Part shown: one piece after another, positions 25,501-32,390 of the stretch
How positions within the stretch are numbered: the stretch's first letter is position 1
Layout of the letters: every line of letters begins with the position of its first letter
Assembly (NCBI GenBank): GCA_965220345.1
Contig: OZ244822.1
Location: forward strand, 1,984,001 to 2,048,000
DNA length: 64,000 nt
Source: Aldehydirespirator sp965220345
GTDB lineage: Bacteria; Actinomycetota; Acidimicrobiia; Acidimicrobiales; Aldehydirespiratoraceae
Direction of reading: 5' to 3'
Notes under the pieces: generated by a model
Databases searched by the model: none
Told to the model about the DNA's origin: nothing
What the model saw: the letters and a program-made list of their open reading frames with translations, nothing else
Program-made: the position numbers and the translations under genes

Positions 25501-25860
25501 GTGGCTCAGGCCGACATCGTGACCGGCTGGAACTTTTACGCCGACAAAGCCAACCTCGAACCCAGAATCCCTAAAGCCCTGCGAGATGCCGCGGAAGTGT
25601 TGCGGTCGAATCCGCCTGCTGAGTTCACCGATGAGCAGGTCGGATCTTTTGTCAGAGCCTTACAGTCGCCTTACACAGATCGCATCACTCGACTAGTTCG
25701 TGAAGCTCTGCGAAAGGCTGAAACTCCCGCTGACCAAGCTGAAGAAGTGCTGAGAGTCATAGAAGAGCAAGGCTTGGAGGCTCAGCCGCCGGTGCTGCCG
25801 CTGCCGCAGATTACATCAGATGATGTTCATCTGGTCTGCTGGCAAGCCCTCGCTGATTAG
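22507..25860 (+). CDS. PLD-domain SNF2/DEAH helicase
   Basis: 1117 residues; GTG starts at 22507 or 22516. The N-terminal ~240 residues are a phospholipase-D-like nuclease domain with a single HGKAFVV motif (His ~153; the usual Asp of HxKxxxxD is Ala) and GSSNFTRAGL. The SF2/SNF2 helicase core follows: ADEVGLGKTYFAG (~284, motif I), VVVDEAHNLRN (~375, DEAH motif II), VLLTATPVNNS (motif III), TDVLAEGLNLQQA and QRHGRIDRIG (~804, motif VI). A long C-terminal region lacks recognisable domains. PLD-SNF2 fusions occur in defence islands and act on DNA. It stands next to an orphan m5C methyltransferase and may use its mark to spare self DNA. No DUF1998 or other DISARM partner is seen in the window. 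Confidence 0.85.
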   Translation: MVTVSSAGAKPELAVNQHGSTVADALNGFIGHAADGFAHDVSLDIATAYFNVGGYSLLADSLDKLHSVRLLLGAEPGPPEQRTRALRKEPANSARARLHRVGGLLAEHEQAITVDRDLLGFTHEADASARRLVEWLRSGKVQVRRLEDRFLHGKAFVVATHGHGVVSGSSNFTRAGLSTNLELNLGNYTPHTVSAVAGWFDELWDAAADYDLAALFEPRFEEHSPQLIYMRMLWERYRADLVDEDSAEEPRSTIELTSFQKDGLLRARNLLEEFNGVLIADEVGLGKTYFAGKLIEEAAIGRRQNVLVVCPAALRDGPWRIFEQQYNLPMTLISYEQLLADPQLNPERAEREKEAGRFVESHLPINYQKYALVVVDEAHNLRNPSTERAAALRRLLAGLPPKQLVLLTATPVNNSLMDLYHLLGYFLRNDGIFAAQGIRSLRDHFEEAMKKEPGSLSPHHLFDVIDTVAVRRTRSYVKKHYANDTIRVDGIDQQIVFPTPKVHKVTYDMDAVLPGFFDDLAAAINPDTNPDHDERALTLARYVPSNYLTGSDPESYELKLAGLLRSSILKRFESSPHAFALTCERMSRGCEAFAEIAETQSKVATGGAIADWASTDSDELQEIDKYRDALLEGLEDAAGYDLARMVSHARRDRDLLAGFAAKARTVTRHSDPTLKALANELAEIAAQAHDEGIGASDERNKRKVLVFSYFADTVDWIFEFLEDQVQSDDRLAVYRGRITKYSGSATTRNPAVEFAPETAAVGAADSQDRYDILVATDVLAEGLNLQQARHIINYDLPWNPMRLVQRHGRIDRIGSKHREVFLRCVFPDERLDELLRLEERLNHKIAQVAASVGVGQVIPDQKRQLELNFTETRAEIERLRAEDATIFVQAGTELDAQSGEEFRAELRRALQDPDIARTVKGLPWGTGSGMSSAADAAGYVFCVRVGDDPKPQFRFVSQSGAITDDTLECLWRARPPEGFDTPRVLADATAAGVFDAWAVAQADIVTGWNFYADKANLEPRIPKALRDAAEVLRSNPPAEFTDEQVGSFVRALQSPYTDRITRLVREALRKAETPADQAEEVLRVIEEQGLEAQPPVLPLPQITSDDVHLVCWQALAD

Positions 25861-25864
25861 CTAA

Positions 25865-25925
25865 GCAAGTTAGTCGCGTGCGTGAGTTGGGCACATGAGT
25901 CGGGCAAGTTAGCTGGGCAAGTTAG
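25865..25925. repeat. Short repeats downstream of the helicase
   Basis: gcaagttag occurs at 25865-25873, 25904-25912 and 25917-25925, the last two in gggcaagttag context. The 238-bp gap up to the lipoprotein start otherwise contains only degenerate Gln/Asn-type cag/caa repeats and no gene I can support. Confidence 0.6.
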
Positions 25926-26098
25926 TCGGGCAACAGTTCGGCTCTCATCTTGAGCCCTTTAGGCTTCTGAGTTGAAACAACCATCTTGCACAAACGGGTC
26001 TCCCTCCCTGAACAATCCAGCAGCACAACAACCCAGCAGTGCAAGACAATCCAGCAGCACATAACAAAGCACGTAACAAGAGGAGCACAGCGCAAGCC

Positions 26099-27034
26099 AT
26101 GACACAAACAGGTCGGAAACTCTTAGCAGCAGTGTTGGCTCTGGTCATGGCTGCTGCAGCCTGCGGAGACAACGGCGACTCCAGCAGCGACACGGCTCTT
26201 GCTGACACCGTCGAGGCCACTGCAACCTCAGCCGTCTCAGCGGTTGAATCCAGCACTGATACCTCTGACAGCGGCCATGACCACGACCATGATCACGGTG
26301 AACATCACAACCACGACACCGTGATCGAGATCGCTGAGAGTCTGCCGGTGCCTACCATCACGATCCAGGTGACTGAAGACCCGGCCTCGGGATGGAACCT
26401 CCGAGCCGACGTGACCGACTTTGAGATAGTGCCTGAGAACGCCTCCACAGCACACGTAGACGGCCAAGGTCACATGCATCTCTACATTAATGGCGAGAAG
26501 ATTTCACGGCTTTACGGCCAGTGGCATCACATTGATTCGTTGCAGCCCGGTGAGAATCTGATCCGTGTGGAGCTGTCGGCCAACGATCATTCGCCGATGG
26601 CTCTAGATGGCGAGATAATCGACGACTCTGTTGTGGTGCTAGGCCCCGAAGCGGACACTGCTGGCGCTGCCGACAGCAACCACGACCACGATCACGATGA
26701 TCATGAGCACGAAGGCCATGATCACGGAACTGCTGGTGAAGCAACCCCCTGGGATGCAGAGTTATCTGATGCCGCTCAGACGATTGAGGTCGAGGTGCTA
26801 GACGGCGAAACGGTCGGCGGCACGCAGCGAGTCAAAGTCGAGCTTGGGTCGGTGGTGGCGCTGCGGGTTACCTCCAACATCAAAGAAGAAGTGCATGTGC
26901 ATGGATACGACATTCTGCGGGCGCTGGATGACGGTCAGCCCGCACATTTCGCTTTCCGTGCGGACATTCCCGGCGTGTTCGAAGTGGAGCTAGAAGGATC
27001 AGGCCAACTGTTGCGGATGCTGGAAATCTCCTGA
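26099..27034 (+). CDS. His-rich cupredoxin-like lipoprotein
   Basis: 311 residues from the ATG at 26099. The frame is open upstream, but MTQTGRKLLAAVLALVMAAA followed by Cys is a clear lipoprotein signal with the lipobox ending AAAC (Cys21). A Ser/Thr/Asp linker leads to two His/Asp clusters, HDHDHDHGEHHNHD and HDHDHDDHEHEGHDHG, separated by a ~120-residue beta domain. The C-terminal domain (EVHVHGYDILRAL, ending GQLLRMLEIS) resembles cupredoxin-like metal sites. Predicted: a surface-anchored zinc or copper binding protein, a store or donor. A carbonic anhydrase (zinc enzyme) is 64 bp downstream. No transporter is adjacent. Confidence 0.7.
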   Translation: MTQTGRKLLAAVLALVMAAAACGDNGDSSSDTALADTVEATATSAVSAVESSTDTSDSGHDHDHDHGEHHNHDTVIEIAESLPVPTITIQVTEDPASGWNLRADVTDFEIVPENASTAHVDGQGHMHLYINGEKISRLYGQWHHIDSLQPGENLIRVELSANDHSPMALDGEIIDDSVVVLGPEADTAGAADSNHDHDHDDHEHEGHDHGTAGEATPWDAELSDAAQTIEVEVLDGETVGGTQRVKVELGSVVALRVTSNIKEEVHVHGYDILRALDDGQPAHFAFRADIPGVFEVELEGSGQLLRMLEIS

Positions 27035-27098
27035 CAGCGCTGATACGTGAATACAACCAAGAACTACAACAGGGAACTCAAAGAGGAATCCGAATGTT

Positions 27099-27608
27099 AT
27101 GAGTGACTTTCAGCCGCAAACGCCGCAACTGCTGGCTCACAATGCCGACTATGCACAAGCTTTTGATGCCGCTGGACTGCCCGCGCCGCCGTCTCGGCGA
27201 GTTGCGGTGGTCGCCTGCATGGATGCCCGAATGGATGTCTACAGAATCCTGGGATTGCGTGACGGTGAAGCGCATGTGATCCGCAACGCTGGGGGAGTGG
27301 TAAGCGACGACGCGATCTGTTCTTTATGCATCTCGCAGCGGCTGCTGGGCACACGCGAAGTAGTGTTGATACATCACACCAAATGCGGTATGCAGAATCT
27401 GGATGAGCAAGGTTTCTTGGCAAGCCTCGAAGCCGAAACCGGGGTACGCCCAAGCTGGAAAGTGCAGGCTTTCGCTGATCCTTACGAGGACGTGGCTGAT
27501 TCAATCAAGCGGCTGCAGGACTCACCGTTCTTAGTAGACACAGACCACATTCGAGGTTTTGTCTATGACATCGACGACGGCAGGCTCTACGAAGCGTCGG
27601 GCGTTTAA
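27099..27608 (+). CDS. Beta-class carbonic anhydrase
   Basis: 169 residues, ATG at 27099 with an SD (gaggaa). Zinc ligands are Cys in VVACMDARMD (followed by the Asp-Arg dyad) and the His/Cys pair in LIHHTKCGM. HVIRNAGGVVSDDA is the conserved block following the first ligand. Its short length and YDIDDGRLYE ending match the small actinobacterial-type beta enzymes. It interconverts CO2 and bicarbonate in the cytoplasm, which could feed bicarbonate to the PEP carboxylase and acyl-CoA carboxylase encoded in this window. Confidence 0.9.
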   Translation: MSDFQPQTPQLLAHNADYAQAFDAAGLPAPPSRRVAVVACMDARMDVYRILGLRDGEAHVIRNAGGVVSDDAICSLCISQRLLGTREVVLIHHTKCGMQNLDEQGFLASLEAETGVRPSWKVQAFADPYEDVADSIKRLQDSPFLVDTDHIRGFVYDIDDGRLYEASGV

Positions 27609-27662
27609 TAGAAACATCTCGTCGCTGCCGAAGCTGTCTTGATGGCATCTTGTCGGTGTCTT

Positions 27663-27760
27663 GACGGCGTTGTAGGGGCGCTTCGATGGCGACCTGACGG
27701 CGTTGTAGGGGCGCTTCGATAGCGATCTGTCGGAGCGTTGTAGGGGTGATTAAAGCACGG
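27663..27760. repeat. 33-bp tandem repeat, about 3 copies
   Basis: Units start at 27663, 27696 and 27729; the first two are 33 bp and differ at two positions, the third is degenerate. All share cgttgtaggggcgcttcgat or a close form. A minus-strand frame through it reads repeated EAPLQRRQ but has no SD or family resemblance and is probably not a gene. Confidence 0.85.
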
Positions 27761-28039
27761 TTATAAGGGCATCCGAGCGGCGCTCCAAACAATCTTGTGG
27801 CACAACAGCTTGATGTTGGTTAGAGTGCGCCAGAACATATCGCCGGGCTCTGTGTTGTTAATCGCAGAGGACTAGGCCCTGGGTTGGAGCGCCCACAGAA
27901 GTCTCGGTCAGAGAGTTCGCTTCCGTGGTTGCAGTCACCTGCTGTGATGTGACCGATTGTGCCTGATTCGGCGTGTGCCTGTTGTTGGTGCGCGCATTTC
28001 GCTTACCCCTGCACGGACAAATCCCGTAAGGAGAATCTC
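27761..28039. other. Gene-free interval before the Cys-rich protein
   Basis: No ORF, RNA gene or strong hairpin recognised. It presumably holds the promoter of the gene at 28040; only that gene's SD (taaggaga, 28028-28035) is clear. Confidence 0.4.
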
Positions 28040-28711
28040 ATGAAAACAAGTGCCTTAATGGCTGGCACTCTGCAGATGGCGGCAGCTCTGGTGTTTCATC
28101 TGCCCGGTGCTCGGCTTGAGTTGAGCAGCCCCTGTGGTCACGGATGGTCGATCGGGCCGATGACCGATCCTCGTTGCACGATGCATCCCGCTGAGTTCCG
28201 TCAGCTGGTCTTGGCGGCTCCCGATCCGGCGATGCTTGCCAGAATGCTGGGCTTTCGGGGCATCGACCCACCGACACTGACGCTCACTTCGTCGGGTGTG
28301 GAGACCTGTCACTTAGGAGCAGGGCTCTACCGAGTGGTGGGATGTGAGACCACATCGTTCGCGTTTACCACTCCCTTGAGCACTGATCAGGTTGACACAG
28401 TGCTGAGCAGGCTCAATACCGCACCGGCACCGCCTTGCGGTGATGTGCCGAGACTCGCTCCAACGGATACACAACAAGACACACCAGAAGCCATCCGAAG
28501 GGGTGATTGGCCTGAGGGAGCGGTTGCCTTATGCGCCAACTTGGTGCGTGATGAGGGTCTCGGCGCGACCCTAGTAGCGATTAGTCCTCTGGCACCAGAG
28601 GATCTGCTGCGCTGCGAGGAGATAGCGCAGTCAGCCGTGTCGGCGTGCCTGGTAGAGGAGGTCGAGATGTTCACCAGCGACGAGATTGTCACCAACTCGG
28701 CTAGCACTTAG
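28040..28711 (+). CDS. Hypothetical Cys-containing protein
   Basis: 223 residues from the ATG at 28040, chosen because a strong SD (taaggaga) precedes it; the frame remains open upstream. I recognise no family. The N-terminus MKTSALMAGTLQMAAALVFH is hydrophobic but lacks a clear cleavage site. Seven Cys are spread through the protein, including SSPCGHGWSIGP, DPRCTMHP, VETCHLGAG and VGCETTSF. A Pro-rich hinge at ~130 (APAPPCGDVPRLAP) divides two halves that both look like small alpha/beta domains. It stands alone, with tandem repeats on both sides (27663-27760 and 28689-28790). Coding potential is judged likely from codon periodicity and the SD. Confidence 0.55.
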   Translation: MKTSALMAGTLQMAAALVFHLPGARLELSSPCGHGWSIGPMTDPRCTMHPAEFRQLVLAAPDPAMLARMLGFRGIDPPTLTLTSSGVETCHLGAGLYRVVGCETTSFAFTTPLSTDQVDTVLSRLNTAPAPPCGDVPRLAPTDTQQDTPEAIRRGDWPEGAVALCANLVRDEGLGATLVAISPLAPEDLLRCEEIAQSAVSACLVEEVEMFTSDEIVTNSAST

Positions 28712-28790
28712 CGCCTGGCACCTAGTAGCCAGCACTTAGTGGCTGGCACTTAGCGCCTAGCACCAACTCGGCTAGCACCTGATAGCGCAG
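28689..28790. repeat. Degenerate tandem repeat over the 3' end of the hypothetical gene
   Basis: Imperfect copies of a short unit based on (g)gctagcacttagcgcc run from the last codons of the gene into the intergenic region. The 18-base stretch caccaactcggctagcac is repeated exactly at 28689-28706 and 28760-28777. Confidence 0.75.
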
Positions 28791-28863
28791 CGCGTGCATT
28801 TACAGAAGGTTCGCCTCGTAGCGGTTCTCGCAAGGAGGCTTGCAGGTTCTGCAGGATTGCGGC

Positions 28864-29688
28864 TTACGGCATCCACTTCGGCGGGCGCTTGTTCAAGAAG
28901 GCAGCCATGCCTTCTGCCGCTTCAGCCGATGCGAACAGCTCGGACGAGAACTGCTGAGTCCAAGCGCTGGCATCGTCAAAAGACATTTGCGGCACTCGGT
29001 CAAGCAACTGTTTGCAGGCGGCCAAAGCCTCGGGTCCTCCCGCTAGCAGGTCACATACCACGGCATTCACTTCGGCATCAAGCTTTTCGGCTGGCACGGC
29101 CGAGTTGATCAGGCCCATGTCGGCGGCTTCGCCTGCTGTGAAACGGCTGCCACGCAAAAAAGCTGCGACCGCATCAGCGTGACGCATTTTCGGTAGGCAG
29201 ATCACCGAGATCATGGCAGGAGCCACACCGACGCGGACTTCACTGAAACCGAACTTGGAGTCTTCGCTGGCGATAGAAATATCAAGAGCCGCAGCTAGTC
29301 CCATACCTCCAGCCACGCAATGTCCTGCTATGGCACCCACATAGGGTTTGGGTGAGCGGCGGAAGCGGCCAAACAGTTCGCTCGCGCCACCCACAAGCGA
29401 CTGTTCGCCGCTGCCCGAAGCCGCGCCAACCGAAGCCGCGCCAACCGAACTAGTAGCCGACGCTGCTTGATGGTTGGTGCTCATCTCGGACAGGTCAGCA
29501 CCCGCGCAGAACACGCTCCCGGTGTTGGTGAGCACCACCACCCGCACATCTGGATCAGCATCAGCGCTGTCGAGGGCAGCGTTGAGTTCGCTCAGTAGTG
29601 CTCTGCTGAGGGCATTGCGGTTGGCTTCGTCAGCCAGCGTGACCGTGACCACGCCTCGGTCGTCGCGTGAAACTTTTATCAGGCTCAC
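28864..29688 (-). CDS. Enoyl-CoA hydratase/isomerase family protein
   Basis: 274 residues. The start is taken as the GTG at 29688, which overlaps the upstream stop (GTGA); the frame extends to 29754 but would overlap the neighbour more deeply. Crotonase features: NRNALSRALLSELNAALD, FCAGADLSEM (oxyanion hole), YVGAIAGHCVAGGMGLAAALDISIAS (second oxyanion Gly) and FGFSEVRVGVAPAM with the catalytic Glu region. A 30-residue Ala/Ser/Gly insertion follows the first oxyanion loop. Last gene of the AtuA/carboxylase operon, where it would hydrate the glutaconyl-type CoA product, as AtuE/LiuC do. The substrate is inferred from context. Confidence 0.85.
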   Translation of the reverse strand: MSLIKVSRDDRGVVTVTLADEANRNALSRALLSELNAALDSADADPDVRVVVLTNTGSVFCAGADLSEMSTNHQAASATSSVGAASVGAASGSGEQSLVGGASELFGRFRRSPKPYVGAIAGHCVAGGMGLAAALDISIASEDSKFGFSEVRVGVAPAMISVICLPKMRHADAVAAFLRGSRFTAGEAADMGLINSAVPAEKLDAEVNAVVCDLLAGGPEALAACKQLLDRVPQMSFDDASAWTQQFSSELFASAEAAEGMAAFLNKRPPKWMP

Positions 29689-30521
29689 GAACCGGTTCCC
29701 GAAACTGGCCCATCGCTGGGCGGGCCAGCGAAAGCTTGCGCTATTGACATCCACTCTCGGGCGTGTTCCCCGGTGACGACCAGTTCGGTGTCGGCAATGT
29801 GGCGGCGTTGCGTTACTACTAGGCAGAAGTCCAAAGCAGTTCCGGTGACCGTGTTGTCTGCTGCGGCAGTGGTATCACCCCAATGCCAGATTTCGCCGTC
29901 GGGAGCGGCTAGTTCCACAACAACGTCACCGTCAGGCGGGGTCAGCCCGCGGTTGAGGTATGACCAGCCTCTGGTGATGTATCCGAGTTGAGCCACATGA
30001 CGCAACCGCAGCGATGCAACAAGTGGCACGCCGACAGCTTGACGCACGTCACTGCCGTGAGCCCAGGCTTCCATTAGCCGAGCAGTCAAAAAAGATTTTG
30101 CACCCATTGACGGCCCATACCAGATCACTCGGTCGCGTTCATCAAGCGTGGCTGCAGCCTCCGCCAGAACAGACCGGCAATGCCGCCAACGTGCCAACCG
30201 CTTCACTGGGTTCATCTCGCGGAACTCTTTTAATGTGAGTTCGTCTAACGGAGATTTGCCCAAAGTGAAGTCATCGCCCGAGGTTGCATCTGATTGCAGC
30301 GCGCTTTTCAGACGCTCAGCTAGCTTCTTGAATTTTTCAGGATCACGGATCGCGGCACTTGCAGCATCATCAAAATATGCGAGATGGCCGATCTGGTCGC
30401 TAACAGACCAGCCCGGGCTCGCTGTGGGCAGATCCCACTGACTGTCGTCCAATGAAGCCACTACCGCATCAAGAGAGGTTTGTTCGTCAAGCAGGTCACG
30501 AAGCACTTCAGCGACTTTCAT
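29685..30521 (-). CDS. TIGR03084-type DinB/mycothiol-dependent isomerase-superfamily protein
   Basis: 278 residues. WDLPTASPGWSVSDQIGHLAYFDDAA is the metal-binding first helix pair (His in GHLAYFD), and LMEAWAHGSDVRQA carries further His ligands; SCP-like elements fill the C-terminal half. It fits the TIGR03084 family of actinobacterial metal-binding proteins related to mycothiol-dependent maleylpyruvate isomerase. It overlaps both neighbours by 4 bases, so it is locked into the AtuA operon. The exact reaction is unknown. Its presence suggests a mycothiol-making organism. Confidence 0.8.
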   Translation of the reverse strand: MKVAEVLRDLLDEQTSLDAVVASLDDSQWDLPTASPGWSVSDQIGHLAYFDDAASAAIRDPEKFKKLAERLKSALQSDATSGDDFTLGKSPLDELTLKEFREMNPVKRLARWRHCRSVLAEAAATLDERDRVIWYGPSMGAKSFLTARLMEAWAHGSDVRQAVGVPLVASLRLRHVAQLGYITRGWSYLNRGLTPPDGDVVVELAAPDGEIWHWGDTTAAADNTVTGTALDFCLVVTQRRHIADTELVVTGEHAREWMSIAQAFAGPPSDGPVSGTGS

Positions 30522-32383
30522 GTCGCGGAAGTCTCTGTGAGTGTTTCTTTAGATATCTCTATAAGACAGTTCTCAAGCAGCACATCGGGAATCGGCACGG
30601 TGCGCGCCCGGAGCCATTCACCGAGACTTTTAGCTTGAGGGTCTTGACGATCTGAGGCGGCAACCCCGTCGCCGAGCAGGCCGTGGATCACAAAGTTGAG
30701 CGACCAAATATTCGCCAAGCGATAACGGTCTGTGCATAGAGACGCAATCTCTGGCATCAGCTCGCAGAGCTGTTCGACAGTCAAAAAGCCGTCTAGCCAC
30801 TCAAAGGCTTCGGCTGAGCACGCAAAAACGCCCAGATTGGCGTTGCCGCCCTTGTCGCCTGAGCGGGTTCCGAAGACAAGGCCTAGCGGCGCTTCAGTCA
30901 CAGTTCCCCAGTCTCGTGCCGCGACAGACGAAGCTGATGACGGGGCAGACGAGGCTGAAGGTTCTGACATCTGCGCTGTCTCATCTGACCGCACGGCAAC
31001 GGATACTTCAGGCAGCGGATCGACCACAGTGCGTTCACCGTCAAGAAAAGTCACATACTGCGGCACTGCTGAAGCCGATACAGTGGCTGGCCTGTAAACC
31101 CCGAAAGCTTTCGGGCCAGCCGACAGAGACGGTGAGAACATTCCCGGGATGGTGGCCAGAACCAGCTCGTTCATAGCGTCAGACAGAGTTCGCCCGAGCT
31201 TGGATTCGTCATGATCGAACACGCTGAGTCGCCAAAAGGCGGTGGCTTCTTCGTTGCTGGCAGGATCAGGCTTGTCGCAGCGCAGCACCCGTTCAGTCAC
31301 TTTGGCGTAATCATCTGGGTCGAATGGGCAGGCCCGCCAGAAAGCGTCATGCACCAAAGCAGCTTTGGCTTCAATGTCTAGGCCAGTGAGCGCAACGCTG
31401 ATATCGCTGCGGAAGCCGCCTGATTCGTTGGTGGCGACCTTCAAAGTAGCTGGCGGCGGCTCGCCCTTCACGCAGTCAATACCGACCCGGTTCTTGGCGA
31501 TTTGTGTTAGACGGACGGTATCGAAGCGGGTAGTCACATCAGGACCCAGATACCGCGGCGCGTCAATTTCATAAAGCAGTTGCGCGGTGACTGTGCCCAC
31601 CGTGACCGCACCACCAGTGTTTTCGTGTTTGCCGATCACCGAAGAACCGTCCGCCGCGATCTCCGCCCACGGAAAACCGCAGTGTGACATACCCGGCAGC
31701 TCCTTGAAGAACGAATAGTTGCCGCCTGTTGCTTGAGTGCCGCATTCGATGACGTGGCCTGCCGCGACAGCACCCGCCAGAGCATTCCAGTCGTCGGCTG
31801 CCCAGCCGTGATGCCAAGCAGCCGGACCGCAAACCACCGCCGCGTCGGTGACCCTTCCCGTGATCACAATGTCGGCACCGCGGTTCAGGGCTTCGACTAT
31901 TCCCCAGCAGCCCAGATAAGCGTTAGCTGTGATCAGATTTCTGGTTTCGTTGACAGGCTCACCGCTGACGAACGACCGCAGCATCACCGCGTCGGGGGCA
32001 TCCTCGGTGAGGCGTGCCATCAGATCGTCGCCGTTCACGTAAGCGATCCGGGGCTGCAAACCCAGCCGCTGCGCCACCTCTTCAGTAGCTTCGGCGCAGC
32101 CGCGAGGATCAAGTCCGCCCGCGTTGGATATCACTTTGATGCTTTTGTCAAGGCATTCACCCATGACTTGTTCCATCTGGGTTATGAAACTGCGGGCGTA
32201 ACCCCCGCCAGCACGACGCGCTCGGGTACGTGCCAAAATCAGCATGGTTAGTTCCGCTAGCCAGTCACCGGTTAGAGCGTCAATCGGCCCGTCGTTCACC
32301 ATTTCGGCTGCTGCTGACAGCCGGTCACCGTAGAAACCTGAGCAGTTAGCGATCCTGATCGGCTCAGAGGCTGCGTTAGACAT
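30518..32383 (-). CDS. AtuA-family protein (acyclic terpene utilisation type)
   Basis: 621 residues from the ATG at 32383, 7 bp after the carboxylase stop; upstream Met codons in frame lie within the previous gene. IRIANCSGFYGDR at the start, GGLDPRGCAEA, VITGRVTDAAVVCGPAAWHHGW, GGNYSFFKELPGMSHCGFPWAEI and HENTGGAVTVGTVTAQLLYEI are the AtuA core. The C-terminal ~110 residues (LVFGTRSGDKGGNANLGVF) are the extra domain seen in long AtuA proteins. AtuA is required for citronellol/geraniol catabolism in Pseudomonas, but its chemistry is not settled. In actinobacteria such genes accompany acyl-CoA carboxylases, as here. A Ser/Ala-rich linker (SSAPSSASSVAARD) joins the two domains. Confidence 0.85.
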   Translation of the reverse strand: MSNAASEPIRIANCSGFYGDRLSAAAEMVNDGPIDALTGDWLAELTMLILARTRARRAGGGYARSFITQMEQVMGECLDKSIKVISNAGGLDPRGCAEATEEVAQRLGLQPRIAYVNGDDLMARLTEDAPDAVMLRSFVSGEPVNETRNLITANAYLGCWGIVEALNRGADIVITGRVTDAAVVCGPAAWHHGWAADDWNALAGAVAAGHVIECGTQATGGNYSFFKELPGMSHCGFPWAEIAADGSSVIGKHENTGGAVTVGTVTAQLLYEIDAPRYLGPDVTTRFDTVRLTQIAKNRVGIDCVKGEPPPATLKVATNESGGFRSDISVALTGLDIEAKAALVHDAFWRACPFDPDDYAKVTERVLRCDKPDPASNEEATAFWRLSVFDHDESKLGRTLSDAMNELVLATIPGMFSPSLSAGPKAFGVYRPATVSASAVPQYVTFLDGERTVVDPLPEVSVAVRSDETAQMSEPSASSAPSSASSVAARDWGTVTEAPLGLVFGTRSGDKGGNANLGVFACSAEAFEWLDGFLTVEQLCELMPEIASLCTDRYRLANIWSLNFVIHGLLGDGVAASDRQDPQAKSLGEWLRARTVPIPDVLLENCLIEISKETLTETSAT

Positions 32384-32390
32384 GACGGTG

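Noticed and set aside
27663..27760. CRISPR array
   Set aside because: Units are contiguous 33-bp tandem copies without unique spacers, and no cas genes are in the window.
27505..27792. Minus-strand frame through the 33-bp repeats
   Set aside because: Overlaps the carbonic anhydrase end, has no SD and consists of repeat-derived EAPLQRRQ modules.
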